Source of the DNA: Dryocosmus kuriphilus | Lineage: Eukaryota > Arthropoda > Insecta > Hymenoptera > Cynipidae | Direction: 5' to 3' | Length of the DNA: 64,000 bases | Assembly: GCA_038277395.1 (NCBI GenBank) | Contig: CM076193.1 | Span: 85,699,583 to 85,763,582, forward strand | Part shown: positions 32,534-44,389 of the stretch, piece by piece | Layout: every line of letters begins with the position of its first letter | Numbering within the stretch: position 1 is the first letter of the stretch | Notes under the pieces: generated by a model | What the model was told of the DNA's origin: nothing | Databases searched by the model: none | The model's input: only the letters and a program-made list of their open reading frames with translations | Position numbers and translations under genes: made by a program

Positions 32534-35500
32534 ATGTGCGTGCACCTGCTACTGAGGCAATAGCGGCGGAACAGGCATGCGTACAAGTGAAGATGTCGTT
32601 CGCATTTCACCGCTCCATACCCTCAGAACGAAAAGAAGAGCCTCGCTCTAAAAACGCTTCACATGTCAGTATGGATTAATTAAATTAAGGACATGTCTCT
32701 GAACCTGTGTCTAATTATTAACATACATTAATTTATACTTTCCCTCACAGCTATTATCATTTCATTGATAATTTTTTTTTTTTTTTTGTATCACTCGCCT
32801 TGACAGTAGGACTTTGCATGACCCTAAAGTCTAAATGATACGCAATGTAACGCACCAACGCATTTTAGTTGACGGTGTGAGAATAAGATTGGCACACGGG
32901 CACTTTGAAATATAGTTATTCTGCACAACGGTGGTTAAAGTTACGCATTCGCAATTCAGAGATAAGAAGCTTTGCGCATCGGCAGAGTTTCGAGGTTATG
33001 TTACAGGACTCTTTTCACTGTTTGCAACTTTCTCGGATGATAAAAATATTATACTAGAATCTTCAGGAATATTTACAGTAACTCTTAGGAATAAATCCAT
33101 TATTTTGTGTTGATTAGTATATTTGAAGTTTACAACGTTCATAAACGAATTTTTTCTTAAAATTACACAACCCAACTTTGTTATTGTTCAATAAATTATC
33201 GTTAAAATAATTTCATATATGATCTTATATGGTAATAACGCTATTAAAAAAACATTATAATTATTATTTTAGTGAAATTATTTATACTTAATTTTCAGAA
33301 AAAGTTCTAACTTTATTTTCAACGCTCGGATCTTGGATATTCATTCACTAAATACTTGTGTTCAATGTCAAACAACGTCAAAAAGAGTTTCATCCCAATA
33401 GCCTTATCATCCGAAGACTGCGTTTTATCCACCCACATAGTCTGAAATATATAGAAAATAGGGGGACAATTCTAACTTTCCTCTAAAAATCCAGTTATCA
33501 AATTTTCTTTCAATAACTACTTGTAATTGAAGACAGGCAACACCAAAAACAGATTCATCCGAAGATTCTCATTGGAAAATTGCGTTCTATCCACCCACAC
33601 TTTCTGAAATGTACAATAAAGTGCGAGGGTGGATAAAATACAGTGTTCCGATAAGGATACTAGAATAAATTTTATCTTTTCTTATTGCCAAACGACTAGT
33701 ACAAGTATAATTACTAGAAGAAAATCCGAGAATCGAGCATTTAGAGTCAGAGGAAAGCTAGAATTTTGTCCAAATAATAAACATAGCTTATTTCATTAAA
33801 ATAACAATTATGACGTGATAATAAATAGATTTATTACCATCCAAAATCTGCAACTACATTTTTTTACAGTAATTGAAAAATAAAAAGATTCAGCTGATTA
33901 ATTTGAAAAAATTTGACATTTTGTTTATAAACTTTGCAAAAATCAATTACATTATTTGAGCATTGTGTTTGTTTACATAGTAGTGCACATAATAATAAAC
34001 AATTTTTTAAACAGATTACAGACATTCAAAAGTGGAAAAAAACTTCGCTGTCTTGGAATTATAAGCTGTATAGTTCAGACCTTCTTTTTCTACTCGATCG
34101 TTGAATTTACATCGATTTCCCTTGAGTATGCACAATACAACCTTAAAATGACCTAATTGCTTAAAATAGTTTTACGGTCAATAATTCTTACTCCAGTTTT
34201 GGAAACATTTCTTCAATCAAGCAGAGTAAAACTAACGTAAAAAAGACGTGCAAAAACTAGAAAGGGGATATCTGGAGCGTTTGTTGATCTGAAGCAAGTG
34301 ATATTCCGTGTCTAGGAATTAAGAAGAAAGGGCGAGGGAGAACATCATTATTGGACATCAAACAGAAGCGAGTATGGAACGAATCACTATATTGCCAGAA
34401 GATTAGTGCCACTTCGTGTTGCTTTTGTAGGATTACGAGGTCAGATCGATGTGTGATAGCGTCTGGTTGGCGCGTCTCTAGGCATCGCGATGCTCTGGAG
34501 TCTCTGGATTAAAATGCCTTTTGTTTACTTTGCTATTGTCATTAAGGCCAAACAGCCAGTCCTCCGTTCAATTAACGTTTTTCCAAAGCGTGATTTTACT
34601 TACTAGCAGACAGAAACGCTTGAACATCCTTCTATATACATATCTAACAAGCAGGAATCCCTGAAGCCTTAGGCCTTCTTCTTTCATGTCAGATTTAGAA
34701 TTAATGTTCATGTTACGGTTACCCCACGTATCGGTCCGCCCTTTTCATATAGGTACTTTGAGTTTTCTCGACATAAAAAATCTTGGAAGAGCTGACAGCA
34801 AAATTCTTGAAGGGAGAACCTAAGTGAAATACGTGCAAGATATTACAATCTACTTATCTTGGGAGTGCACGTAACGGGGGACACGTGGCTACGAGGCCTT
34901 GATATGAAATGACGAAAGCTCAAGCCTTTGGCCCAGATGAAAAGCGTTTGCGAGGTACAACTGTTCAAAAAAATCAACGCCGAAAGATTACCAGGCACAA
35001 CAGAAGTGAGGTCGAGCCAGCAACGATAGTGAAGTCGGGTAGGCCCGCTAGGTAACTGGCTGGAGTCTGCGGTCATGCGTTCGCGTCCTCTCAATTTTTT
35101 ATACATTTTTTTCTGCTTCTTTTTTTCCAATAATTTAACCGTAAATATGCGTAAATATAATAAAAATACTGCTGCGAAGATGTATTATGGGCGCATTTAT
35201 TTTTACTCACTTTATGAGCACTTTTCTTTCTCGCAGGCATCAAATAAAGTTGCTTTCCCATAGAGGGAGGTTTATTTTCGCTAACAAACAAAAACTGATA
35301 CTTATTTAATCAAGTTGATGTTTCTATCAGGGTTCGTTGATACGTGTAGTTTCGGATTTTCCTTAGAATAAACCCTGATTCATAAGCAGATTCTATATCT
35401 CACATTTATGGTATAATTGCGAAAAAAATATCCGAAGTATGAGAAGCAGGAAATTCGAAGATCCAGTGGATTCAAAAAGCGAGGTCATGCCTTTTACTTT

Positions 35501-36198
35501 CTTATCAACGTTTCACGACCAAACTAAGTCTATATAACACGGAATTTCCCTAAAAGTTAGAAAAGTGCGACATAGGTACACATTTTACAATTAGATTACA
35601 ATGTATTGATATAATAAAAGTGAATCCACTCAATGAGGTTACTCGAAACCGATGTAAAAGTTGTGGTTGCAGCTGGTGCAAATGCGACAGCAGGTGACGG
35701 AAAATTAAAGTTGAAGTAGCCATACCAAGAGTTTAATTGAGTAAAGTAAACCATCTTGCGACTTGTTCTAGATGTATTAAAATTATAAAATCCTTTCAAC
35801 TTGAAGAAAAAATGTTCAAAATAAGAAACGAAAGCGCTACTTTTCACCTCAATTTTTTGCTTTTCTAGACTAAACGTATTTTCTTTCTAGAGATAACATT
35901 TTTTGTAAGGAAGGAAAGAGAAGAGACTCCCTTTCAGGGCATGTCAAACTTCTCCGATTCCTACCTTACCGATATTTTTTTGGAACAACTTACATTCACA
36001 CGAAATAAGATATCGAGTTGAAAATTTGAGCCGCACGGCCGAACATTAGACTTAATAAAAAAGTCACACCAGTTTTTCGGCCAGTGCTTAAAATATGACA
36101 CGAGGCACCTTGCTATTTTAATTCTTACGCAATACACGGTTTAGGTTTTCACATAACTGTCAGAGTCTCCTTTCACATGCAAACGCGTGTGTGTATAT
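32531..36198. other. Long unassigned region
   Basis: No gene was recognised. Two diverged ~80-bp direct copies near 33390-33470 and 33545-33630 share GCGTTNTATCCACCCACA and TCTGAAAT. A T run is at 32770-32787. The rest shows no element boundary I can define. Confidence 0.3.
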
Positions 36199-36266
36199 AT
36201 ACACTGTTAAAGGGCTGGTGGGGTAATTATATATATAATTACCCCACCAGGACTTTAACAGTGTAC
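36199..36266. repeat. ~66-bp near-perfect palindrome with mobile-element-like ends
   Basis: TACACTGTTAAAG...CTGGTGGGGTAATTATAT is followed directly by its reverse complement, with about two mismatches and no loop. The ends resemble the CACTGTTAAAAAT end of the MITE at 37247, so it may be two terminal repeats left fused after internal loss. Confidence 0.65.
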
Positions 36267-36539
36267 TTGCAAAGCAGGAAAATCTTTTGACATGGAAGTC
36301 AAAATGAAGCACGCTGCTAACTGGTGAGCTAAATATTTAAAAATTGGCTAATATTTGAGGTTTGGGGTTCCTAGAAAATTAAAGATATTAACATAAACAG
36401 CATTTCTGTCCCAATTTATATGATATTAACTTCCTTATTATATATTCCTTGAAAAATTACTGAAGCGAGGCCGACCAATGGTTGGTGGCCAATTTCTGGT
36501 TTCACTATCCTATATCAGATGGACATTAGGGATAGACCG

Positions 36540-37225
36540 GATGCAAGAATATAAGGGGAAGAAAAGAGGTACACAGAGATAAATTAAGAAAAAAGGCGAT
36601 AAAGCGGGCATGGAAATTCGAGGAGAAACAAAGGGAGGAGAAGGAAGAGGGAATGCGATAGAAGTAAGAGGTCCGTAGAGTTAACGCGATGGGATGAAAA
36701 AAGAAGAAGTTTTTAAAGATCGAGAGGTATGAGAAGGAGGGAAAAAGGAGTATGAGGAAATGGAAAAGAGATAGATAAAAATAGATAAATGGGGGATGAT
36801 AGAGAAGTCGAGATATAATATTTGTTATAAGATAATTAAAAGTGTGAGACTGACAAAAGATCTGGAAAGAAGATGGGGGAAAAAGAGATGGATAAGGATA
36901 GCTAGATGAAGTCTGGAAATGAAGTAACAGAAACAATGCATTGGGAGAAGGAGAAGAAATAAAAATGCACAGTATGTGAATGACAGGATGGGACATGGCA
37001 TGATGGCAGCATGTGCGGAATGGCTGTATAAGAGGAAGTGAGAAGAGGGCCAGAGATTATGGAAGGAATTTAAAGGGAGAAGAATGGGTAAGGGAGTTAG
37101 AGAAAGCTAGAGGAATTAAAGAAGAAAGAATAATTAGCGCGTGAGGGGGAGAATGAAAAGTCTGAGGTGGGAAGGCGAGGATAATAAAAAGGAAACGGAA
37201 GTCACTAGAAGCGGAAGGATAGTTA
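36540..37225. other. Purine-rich low-complexity region
   Basis: A and G dominate the plus strand (GAGAAGG, GGGGGAAAAAGAG). The 156-aa minus-strand frame here is Ser/Phe/Pro-rich because of composition and is not a gene. Confidence 0.5.
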
Positions 37226-37246
37226 AATTGCACTGCAAGATTAAAT

Positions 37247-37997
37247 ACACTGTTAAAAATATCTGTTGTAATTTTACAGTAAATGTATTGGAATTTATTA
37301 CCAAAACGTAACGTCATTTTACGATACATATTTTGTACACTGACTTATGAATAAATGAAGTTTCCTTCATACATGGTTTGCATTATATTTAAATAAAAAA
37401 ATTAAAAATCGCTAGCCTTATCGTTTGATCATACATAAATCAAGAATGAGGTATGACGCATGCTGGTGAAAAATACCCAAAACGCATTCTAAAGTTGAAA
37501 ATTTCGTACATGAGAAATTGTTTTTAGGTTAGGTATGTAATTTCTTCAATTACATTAATGATTTGTCCACTATAACAAAGATTCCTGTTACAAGCAGCAT
37601 ATTAAGCAAATCGTGGCTTATATTCTGACACCGCCTAGTCCAAATTTCCTCATTTTTCAGTCGACACAAAAAACCGTTTCGTTCTAAAACTGCTAGTTGT
37701 TTTAAAATGAAACAGTTTTTTGTGTCTTCTGAAAAATGAGGAAATGTGGATTAGGCGGTGTCAGAACATAAGCGACGAAATAGTATTTTACGATTTTTTC
37801 GTCAATTTACTTCAGTAATAATTCATCAAATGTTTAAACTGTATTTAAAAAGAAAAATCTATTGTGAAATCACAATACATATATTATAATTTTACAATAA
37901 GCTTATTGCAATCTTACTTTACAGTACGATGCTAGCAATTTTACATTACAATTTGTATTGTAAAGTCTTGGAAAATCACAAACATTTTTAACAGTTT
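37247..37997. mobile_element. ~750-bp MITE-like element with long internal hairpin
   Basis: Left end ACACTGTTAAAAATATCTG and right end (inverted) AAACTGTTAAAAATGTTTG match over about 20 bp, followed on both sides by blocks rich in TTTACAGTA and TTTACAATAC. No coding sequence. A perfect-looking hairpin (37623-37766) sits in its middle. The target duplication is not clear. Confidence 0.5.
37623..37766. repeat. Hairpin with ~65-bp arms
   Basis: The arms run from TTCTGACACCGCCTA at the left to its complement ending at 37766. They include CCTCATTTTTCAG/CTGAAAAATGAGG and ACACAAAAAAC/GTTTTTTGTGT and meet at a loop around GCTAG. There are fewer than ten mismatches by eye. Confidence 0.75.
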
Positions 37998-38109
37998 CTA
38001 ATACGATGCAGCTACCCCCTTCCCCCCTCTTACTAAAAAAATTAGAATTAAGAATAGTAAGTAACAAATTATAATAACTAGATAATAGATTATGAACAAA
38101 GACACATTA

Positions 38110-38640
38110 TAAATAAATAAAGAAGAGGAACAAGTACATTCGTCTACGAAACTCTTGAGCCCGTGCAAACAAATTTTTGCAAAATTTGTTGAATTCATAA
38201 TTTTTAGTAACATTTTTCACGATTAAAACAAAAACTATTTGTGTTAAGAAAAAGGATAAAGAAAATTTGTAGATCTTTTTGAAATAGACAACTCCGCTTC
38301 TTAACATTTTTTTGGTATGTCGCATAATTTGGTGGGAAAATGTAATTCTTGATTTTCATTAATAACACTGTTGACCATTAAAACGAAAAAGATGCGTTAT
38401 ATCAAAAAATGGTATAGAACAAATTTATAAAGCTTTTTGAGATAAATTACTTTGCATCCTAAGATTTTTTTCGTACATATGTTATATAGTTTTCCTGAAA
38501 AGTGAATTTTTAAATATTTAATAATATTTTCTATGAATAACTCAAAAACTATGCGTCTTATAAAAAAATGATTTATAGGCAAATTTGTGGATCATTCTGA
38601 GATGAATAACCTTGTTTCTTAATACCTTTTCGTACATATA
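38110..38640. repeat. Inverted, diverged copy of the 16.7-19 kb satellite sub-repeat
   Basis: Three or four ~120-160-bp units hold AATTTGTAGATC, TCGCATAATTTGG and AATAACTCAAAAACTATGCG, the reverse complements of words in the array at 16702-18970. Confidence 0.65.
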
Positions 38641-39563
38641 TCGCATAGATTGGGCAACGATATATGAGTAATCTCTCCTTATTTAGAAATTTTTTATTAG
38701 TATTCCGACTTATGTAAAAGGTGGGTCACGTGACCAAGCCAGTCCTAAGATCGATATTTTTTGCCTCGTATTTAAGAATAAAACTTAAAATAATGCGGCA
38801 AAAATTTGGGAAAATATTAATAAATGTAAAAGAACAGTGTGTGGCACAGCGCGAATTTGGGGAGCAATAAAAGTTTATTATAAAAAATAATAAATATCAA
38901 CGGATGCACTTTGCACTGGGCACACGTTCCTACTCTGTCGGTAAAGAAGCCACATCGCTGTTGGTAACTTATTATTGATCTTTTAAGGCTGCAGGTGGCG
39001 CCAGGGGTTCTCTTTTTTATTTGGGATCGAAATTGGCAGAAACGCGGTAAGAAGTCTGAAAGTTTCAATAAAAATGTCGGATACCAAAACTGGAAACATA
39101 TTTAAACATATTTAATTTCCCAACTTTTGAACTCCATATCTCATTTTGTGTTTTATGCAATATGAAAATCAAACTCATGCAATCTGCATTACCTAAATTA
39201 CCCACGACCAGCGAAAGTTCTCCAAATGCTCCGATAGGCGGCCGGGTTTGTTATACCAGCTGATACTTTTATAACCAAACTTGACCAAAATTTGTTTGTT
39301 GCATTACGAGTGCAAATATTATTGCTTATGATTTTTGCGTACAATGTTCGTGATAAGTGTTTGTGTTTTTTCGGTCCAAGCTTCATGGATAATATCCTCA
39401 AAAGTGCTCCACTCTAAAATGAAAATCGCCTGCTGTGTCCTGCAATAAAGTTCTCCAACATGGTTGGTAATCGGTATTACTCCAAATTTTTAATTTAAAA
39501 AAAAAAAACTTTTTTTACAATTTTAAGTATTTAGGACCAGACGCTCCTTCCTTAGTGCCTTGC
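38641..39563. other. Unassigned region
   Basis: No gene or element recognised. ACGTGACC near 38730 and GTGACCCACCTTTTACA near 40697 are inverted partners (GTAAAAGGTGGGTCACGTGACC at 38713) lying outside the mariner-family element, so an older inverted pair may surround it. Confidence 0.3.
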
Positions 39564-40468
39564 ACAGGGTGCGGCAGAGAAACTTACTTTTTTGAAAGGT
39601 GAATAAAAACGAAACTATTGCAGATATTGGTATAATTCTTTTCCCCCTTATAGATCACCTCATCAAATTTTTTTTCATGCAATTTTGAAAATTACATCTG
39701 TCAAATGACGGCCGCCATTGTCTATGCACCGACTAAGTCGATTTCTGAAGTTTCGCGCCACTCTCTGAAGCAAGTCCACCGGTATTTCGGCGATGGCGTT
39801 CCGAATGTTTGTCTTCAGGTGAGCAAGGGTCCGTGGTCGATGGCTGTAAACGATAGACTTCAAATAACCCCATAGGAAGAAGTCGCATGGAGCCAAATCT
39901 TGAGAGCGCGCCGGCCGAGAGAGATCGCCTCTGAGAGAGATGAGGCGGCTAGGGGTGTTCCCTCAACAATTCCATCGAGACCCGTGCTGTGTGGGCCGTG
40001 GCTCCGTCTTGTTGAAACCACACATCCCCGACGTCCATTTCTTACAGATGTGGAAGCCAAACGTACGGATGAAATTGAAGTTCGTTGTAAAGGATTCGTC
40101 TCTCAACATTTTCCGGAGTCCTGGCCATTCTTACAGCTCCTAATCTGCTTTTAACGACGCTGCCAGTCTCCTGAAATGCGGTAACCCACGAAAGAATCGA
40201 ATTCCGGCCAGGGATTGGACTGCGAGGAAGAATATTGAAGCGCGCTCGAAAGGCACGTTGGGTGGCGACAATGGAGCGGCCATTGCCAAAGTATTCCTCG
40301 ACGGCGAACGCGCGATGCTCTCTCGTCCAAAGCATGATCGGGACTGGCTATGGGGGAACCAAAATTGAGGACCTACCTTCTCGGACGCACCCCCTCCCAG
40401 CTCCCTACCTTCACCCCTTGCCGTTTCGCGGATTTTTCAAAAAAGTAAGTTTCTCTGCCGCACCCTGT
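39564..40468 (-). mobile_element. Deleted Tc1/mariner-superfamily element with 33-bp terminal repeats
   Basis: ACAGGGTGCGGCAGAGAAAC, continuing for about 33 bp, stands at the left end and is matched inverted, almost without mismatch, at 40436-40468. TA follows the right end; the left flank is GC, so the TA duplication is not intact. Relatives are about 1.2-1.3 kb, so about a third of the coding region is gone. Confidence 0.85.
39675..40335 (-). pseudogene. Tc1/mariner-superfamily transposase, deleted
   Basis: Read leftwards from 40335: the N-terminal DNA-binding part (EEYFGNGRSIVATQRAFR, then PGRNSILSWV and RTPENVERR). A deletion removes the first catalytic Asp. Near 40005 comes VWFQQDGATAHTA with the second Asp, then after a stop and frameshift LAPCDFFLWGYLKS and the C-terminal helix to a stop at 39675. 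It is inactive but still has intact terminal repeats, so it could in principle be moved by a related enzyme. Confidence 0.8.
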
Positions 40469-40763
40469 ATTTATTGTGCCAAATTTTCAACGCGATTTAT
40501 TATTCCGTGTGGACATGAGTTGGGACAAAAGGAATACCGATAATACTTCCAGTTTTATTTTCCTTGAAAAAATTTTTTTCCGAATTTCCAACGAAACAAA
40601 CTAGAAGCTCCTACTTTGTTACCTGCTCTTTCATTTTTCAAACTTTCAAAGCGATACTTTATTTCATTTGGACATAAGGACTAGCTTGGTCACGCGTGAC
40701 CCACCTTTTACACGGCCTTAATAAGAATGCGATCACACCGAGATATTGTTAATAATACATCGT

Positions 40764-41446
40764 AGAAAAAAGTTGGTGTAATTTTACAACTGCCACGATG
40801 GAAATTACTCGACTCACGTATGACGTAAGTATATACACATGTCTGTGAAAAAACCTGCAGGACGTCAATTGGCTGAATGACATTTCCATTTTAAGATTGT
40901 GCTCAAAAGAGTCGAAACTTCTAAACACTCTAGCGGCATAAAGTAAGCGCAGATTACTTTTCTAAGACAACATTCTCATTGGAAAAAACATATTGTTTTC
41001 ATTCAAATAGAACCTATCACTATTAGAGAAAGAATAAAGGCTCTGGAGCGTAATTTTATGATAAAGTCCAAGGTATGAATCTCTTTCTGCCAGTTTGACG
41101 ATTTACGTCCCGTTCGTAATTTCTCAGCGTGCCAAGACGTAACAATGCTACTCGTCTGTAAAATTACGTTCGAGGCAGCAACTTTACAAAAAAAAAAAAA
41201 AATTGATTCATAATCTTCTTTACCTTTATTTGCTTACATAATTTTAACACGTGACACGTTAATCGAATAAATTCCATCGTTGGACGTAGTGATTATACAT
41301 CCAACTGTTATTTCACACTGTTGCATGAAGCGAAATAAGACTAGATCGTGAATTTACCAGATTATACATGGTGACTTTCAAATATACTGCACGCAAATAC
41401 GATAACTGACTGTAAAGATCACCAAAGCTTTTTTTACAGTGTATAC
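40764..41446. mobile_element. ~680-bp MITE-like element
   Basis: The left end GTAGAAAAAAGTTGGTGTAATTTTACA is matched inverted by the right end (CACTGTAAAAAAAGCTTTGGTGATCTTTACA read on the minus strand). Several TGTAATTTTAC / GTAAAATTAC words recur inside. No coding sequence. The left end lacks the CACTGT start through apparent mutation, so the boundary is approximate. Confidence 0.4.
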
Positions 41447-42993
41447 TGTGGTATTCAAGAGTTTTCCTTGTCAAAACTCCTGTTCGCGTAAAACTAGAAA
41501 AATCCTGACTTTTGCCACACTTGATTATTTATGAAAGGCAAAGGAGGATTATATTTATATATTGAAAAATTAACAATTTATATTTGCCAAACGCGGATAC
41601 ACTTTTTTGAACTTTGAACAGATTTTCACGAAAAGTATAATAGCATATTGAACTATATACTATTTATTATCCTCTTTTTCCCTAAATTTTTTATAATTTT
41701 TATTTTAGGGAAATTACTACTTTCTAAAATCGCTTCGGTTTAAGGTGAGATTTTGTATGAAAAATAAAAAAATAGTCTCAGACAAAGTTACCGCTTACTT
41801 TACGAAAATGTTCTTTTTATTTATAAAATTATCAATTTTGTAGAATATTCAATAGTGAAGCAATAAAAAATGAACTAAAATAATCCAATATGGCTGATAA
41901 TTCCTCAAGAGGCATTGACTAGTTTTCCCTACATAGGGCACCGATGTGGCAAAGCGTGGAAACCCTTGATTGTTCCTGGACAGTTTTCCTGACCAGGGAC
42001 AGACTAGAACAGAGGGAAACTGGTGAGAATCCCACCAGGTCTACATCAAGATTTTGACACAGATTGGGCCAACTGATTTTCACGTATAAAATATATAGCA
42101 TACTTACGAATAATTAGTATAATTTAACTGATTTTCAGTAATATCGAATTGAAAAATTTCCCTGACCAAGACTGCTGAGCATGTATTTAAATTGGCACTA
42201 CTAATAGACTCTTTATTAAAAACTGATATCTAACACGTAATTAAAATATATGATTAAAAGTTTTGCTGATTGAATAATCATTAGCGGCTCTCGTTCTCAA
42301 ATTTCGCATAGTCACATATTTACCTACTTAATGTTTTTTCCCTACTGTTTGTCATTTTATATGCGACGGTAAAAGGAAATTAGATGAAAAACATTCAATG
42401 TGTTGATTGATAGCATTGGGCTATGCATTTTGAACAAACTCGCGGATTGTCGCGTGTATATGTTGAGCTAAAAGTAGACGCGTGAAGACAGGATGTAAAC
42501 TCAACCAATTCCACGCGCATCGTGATTTGCGATATTGACATTTCCCTCTCTCTTGCGTCTTTCCTTCTATTCCATTCTCTTTCTCGAGACGAAAGCGGAT
42601 TTTGCGAGTTTCGCTCTCTGGGTCGCGCGAAACTTTCAGAACAGATTTTATTTGGAAATATCGTGCGCTTCCTCACTGATAGGTATTTTATTTGCTTAAA
42701 AAATGTTTTACTCTTATAAATACTGCAATGATATGCTTGTGTTATAATGGTCCTGACACACTATGTGAATGTAACTCATGTGAATTTAAGTCAATTAATA
42801 CGCAAGTTTAAGGTGAAATCTAATTCTGAAATAGTTCAAAATTACGTATTAAGAGGCGAAAAGTTAGTCAAAGTTAGTCATGCTTGAATTTTTACAACTT
42901 TTTTTTAAACAAAGTTTTAAAAATTTTAACAGATACGTGTCTCGATATAAATTCTAGAAAAATTTACATTTGCAACGAGTCCAGGAAATGATA
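41447..42993. other. AT-rich region, no feature recognised
   Basis: No gene, element boundary or tandem repeat was seen. This is the left flank of the large palindrome. Confidence 0.35.
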
Positions 42994-42999
42994 AAATCA
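42994..42999. repeat. Left copy of 6-bp target duplication (AAATCA)
   Basis: AAATCA stands directly outside the AGTAGTTATAC end of the palindrome and is repeated exactly, in the same orientation, at 58818-58823. Confidence 0.8.
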
Positions 43000-43205
43000 A
43001 GTAGTTATACAGGGCCGGCTCTGTGACAAGATCCCTGTTACCGACAGTTACCGACATCGAGAGCTAAAGCGGTTCAAGTCCGCGCTAAGCACCTAGACGG
43101 TGTGACGTCAGTAAATAAATAATACGCGATTGTTAAACGTGAATTTTGCATAAACAAATCTCTCTCTCTCTCTCTACCCCCCTCTCTCTCTCTCTTTCTC
43201 CTATG
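43000..43205. repeat. Terminal block of the left arm
   Basis: This is the most GC-rich part of the arm, with a short direct repeat (TTACCGACAGTTACCGACA) and a TCTCTC tract at 43161-43200. Its mirror copy is 58612-58817. Confidence 0.6.
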
Positions 43206-43379
43206 CCACGTGTCGAATTAAAAATATTCGATTTCTGTAACGCATATAGTTGTGGATTGTGTTTATATATAAGCTAATCGACATGATTTATTACTTCCCT
43301 AATATATTTTTCCAAGAAATTTGTCAGTTCTTAGAAATTACGTCATCTTCTAAGAATTATGAAATGTGTTTATCGTGTA

Positions 43380-44290
43380 GACTACAAACCTGTCTAAACG
43401 TGTCTAACTTGATTATAAAGAAACCCTTTGTTCTATAAAACATATCATGAAAATATAATATAGTAATTATGTGACAAGAATTTGACAGCGCACGTGTAAG
43501 AGATGGAATGAGGCATTACTAATTGATATAATTTATTGCTTCCGTAATGCGTTAAGATAAAATTTAAAAGTAGGTCATGAGTCTAATAAGATTAAAAAGG
43601 AATCTTTGTTCTATAAAGCATAGGGAGAATTATTGATGAATTTATATCATTAAAAATACTCGTGAAGAGTATGACTCATTCTTATGGAATGTGTTTATCG
43701 CGCAGGCTGCGAGCGTGTTTACACATGTCTAACTTGATTATAAAGAAACCCTTTGTTCTACAAAACATATCATGAAAATATAATATAGTAATTATGTGAC
43801 AAGAATTTGACAGCGCACGTGTAAGAGATGAAATGTGGCATTACTAATTGACATAATTTATTGCCTCCGTAATGCGTTAAAATAAAATTTAAAAAGTAGG
43901 TCACGAGTCTAATAAGATTAAAAAGGAATCTTTGTTCTATAAAGCATAGGGAGAATTATTGAGGAATTTATATCATTAAAAATACTCGTGAAGAGTATGA
44001 CTCATTCTTATATAATGTGTTTATCGTTTAGACTGCAAACCTGCCTAAACGTGTCTAACTTGATTATAAAGAAACCCTTTGTTCTACAAAACATATCATG
44101 AAAATATAATATAGTAATTATGTGACAAGAATTTGACAGCGCACGTGTAAGAGATGAAATGTGGCATTACTAATTGATATAATTTATTGCTTCCGTAATG
44201 CGTTAAAATAACATTTAAAAGTAGGCCACAATCTGATCTGATTACGAAGGAATCTTTGTTCTATAAAACATAGGGAGACTTATTGAAGAA
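43380..44290. repeat. ~326-bp tandem repeats, three copies, left arm
   Basis: The word CATATCATGAAAATATAATA occurs at about 43441, 43766 and 44092. Each copy also carries GACAGCGCACGTGTAAGAGATG and a GTAATGCGTTAA block. The same three copies appear inverted in the right arm at about 57530-58440. Confidence 0.8.
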
Positions 44291-44389
44291 TTTATGCCAT
44301 TAAAAGTATCCGATTTCTGTAACGTATAGTTGTGGAATGTGTTTATATATAAGCTAATCGACATGATTTATTACTTCCCTAATGTGTTA

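Noticed and set aside
32422..32679. Frames on both strands through the (TG)n tract
   Set aside because: Created by the dinucleotide repeat.
36526..36996. 156-aa minus-strand open frame
   Set aside because: Ser/Phe/Pro/Leu-rich product of a purine-rich DNA strand; no domain, and the same composition extends beyond the frame.
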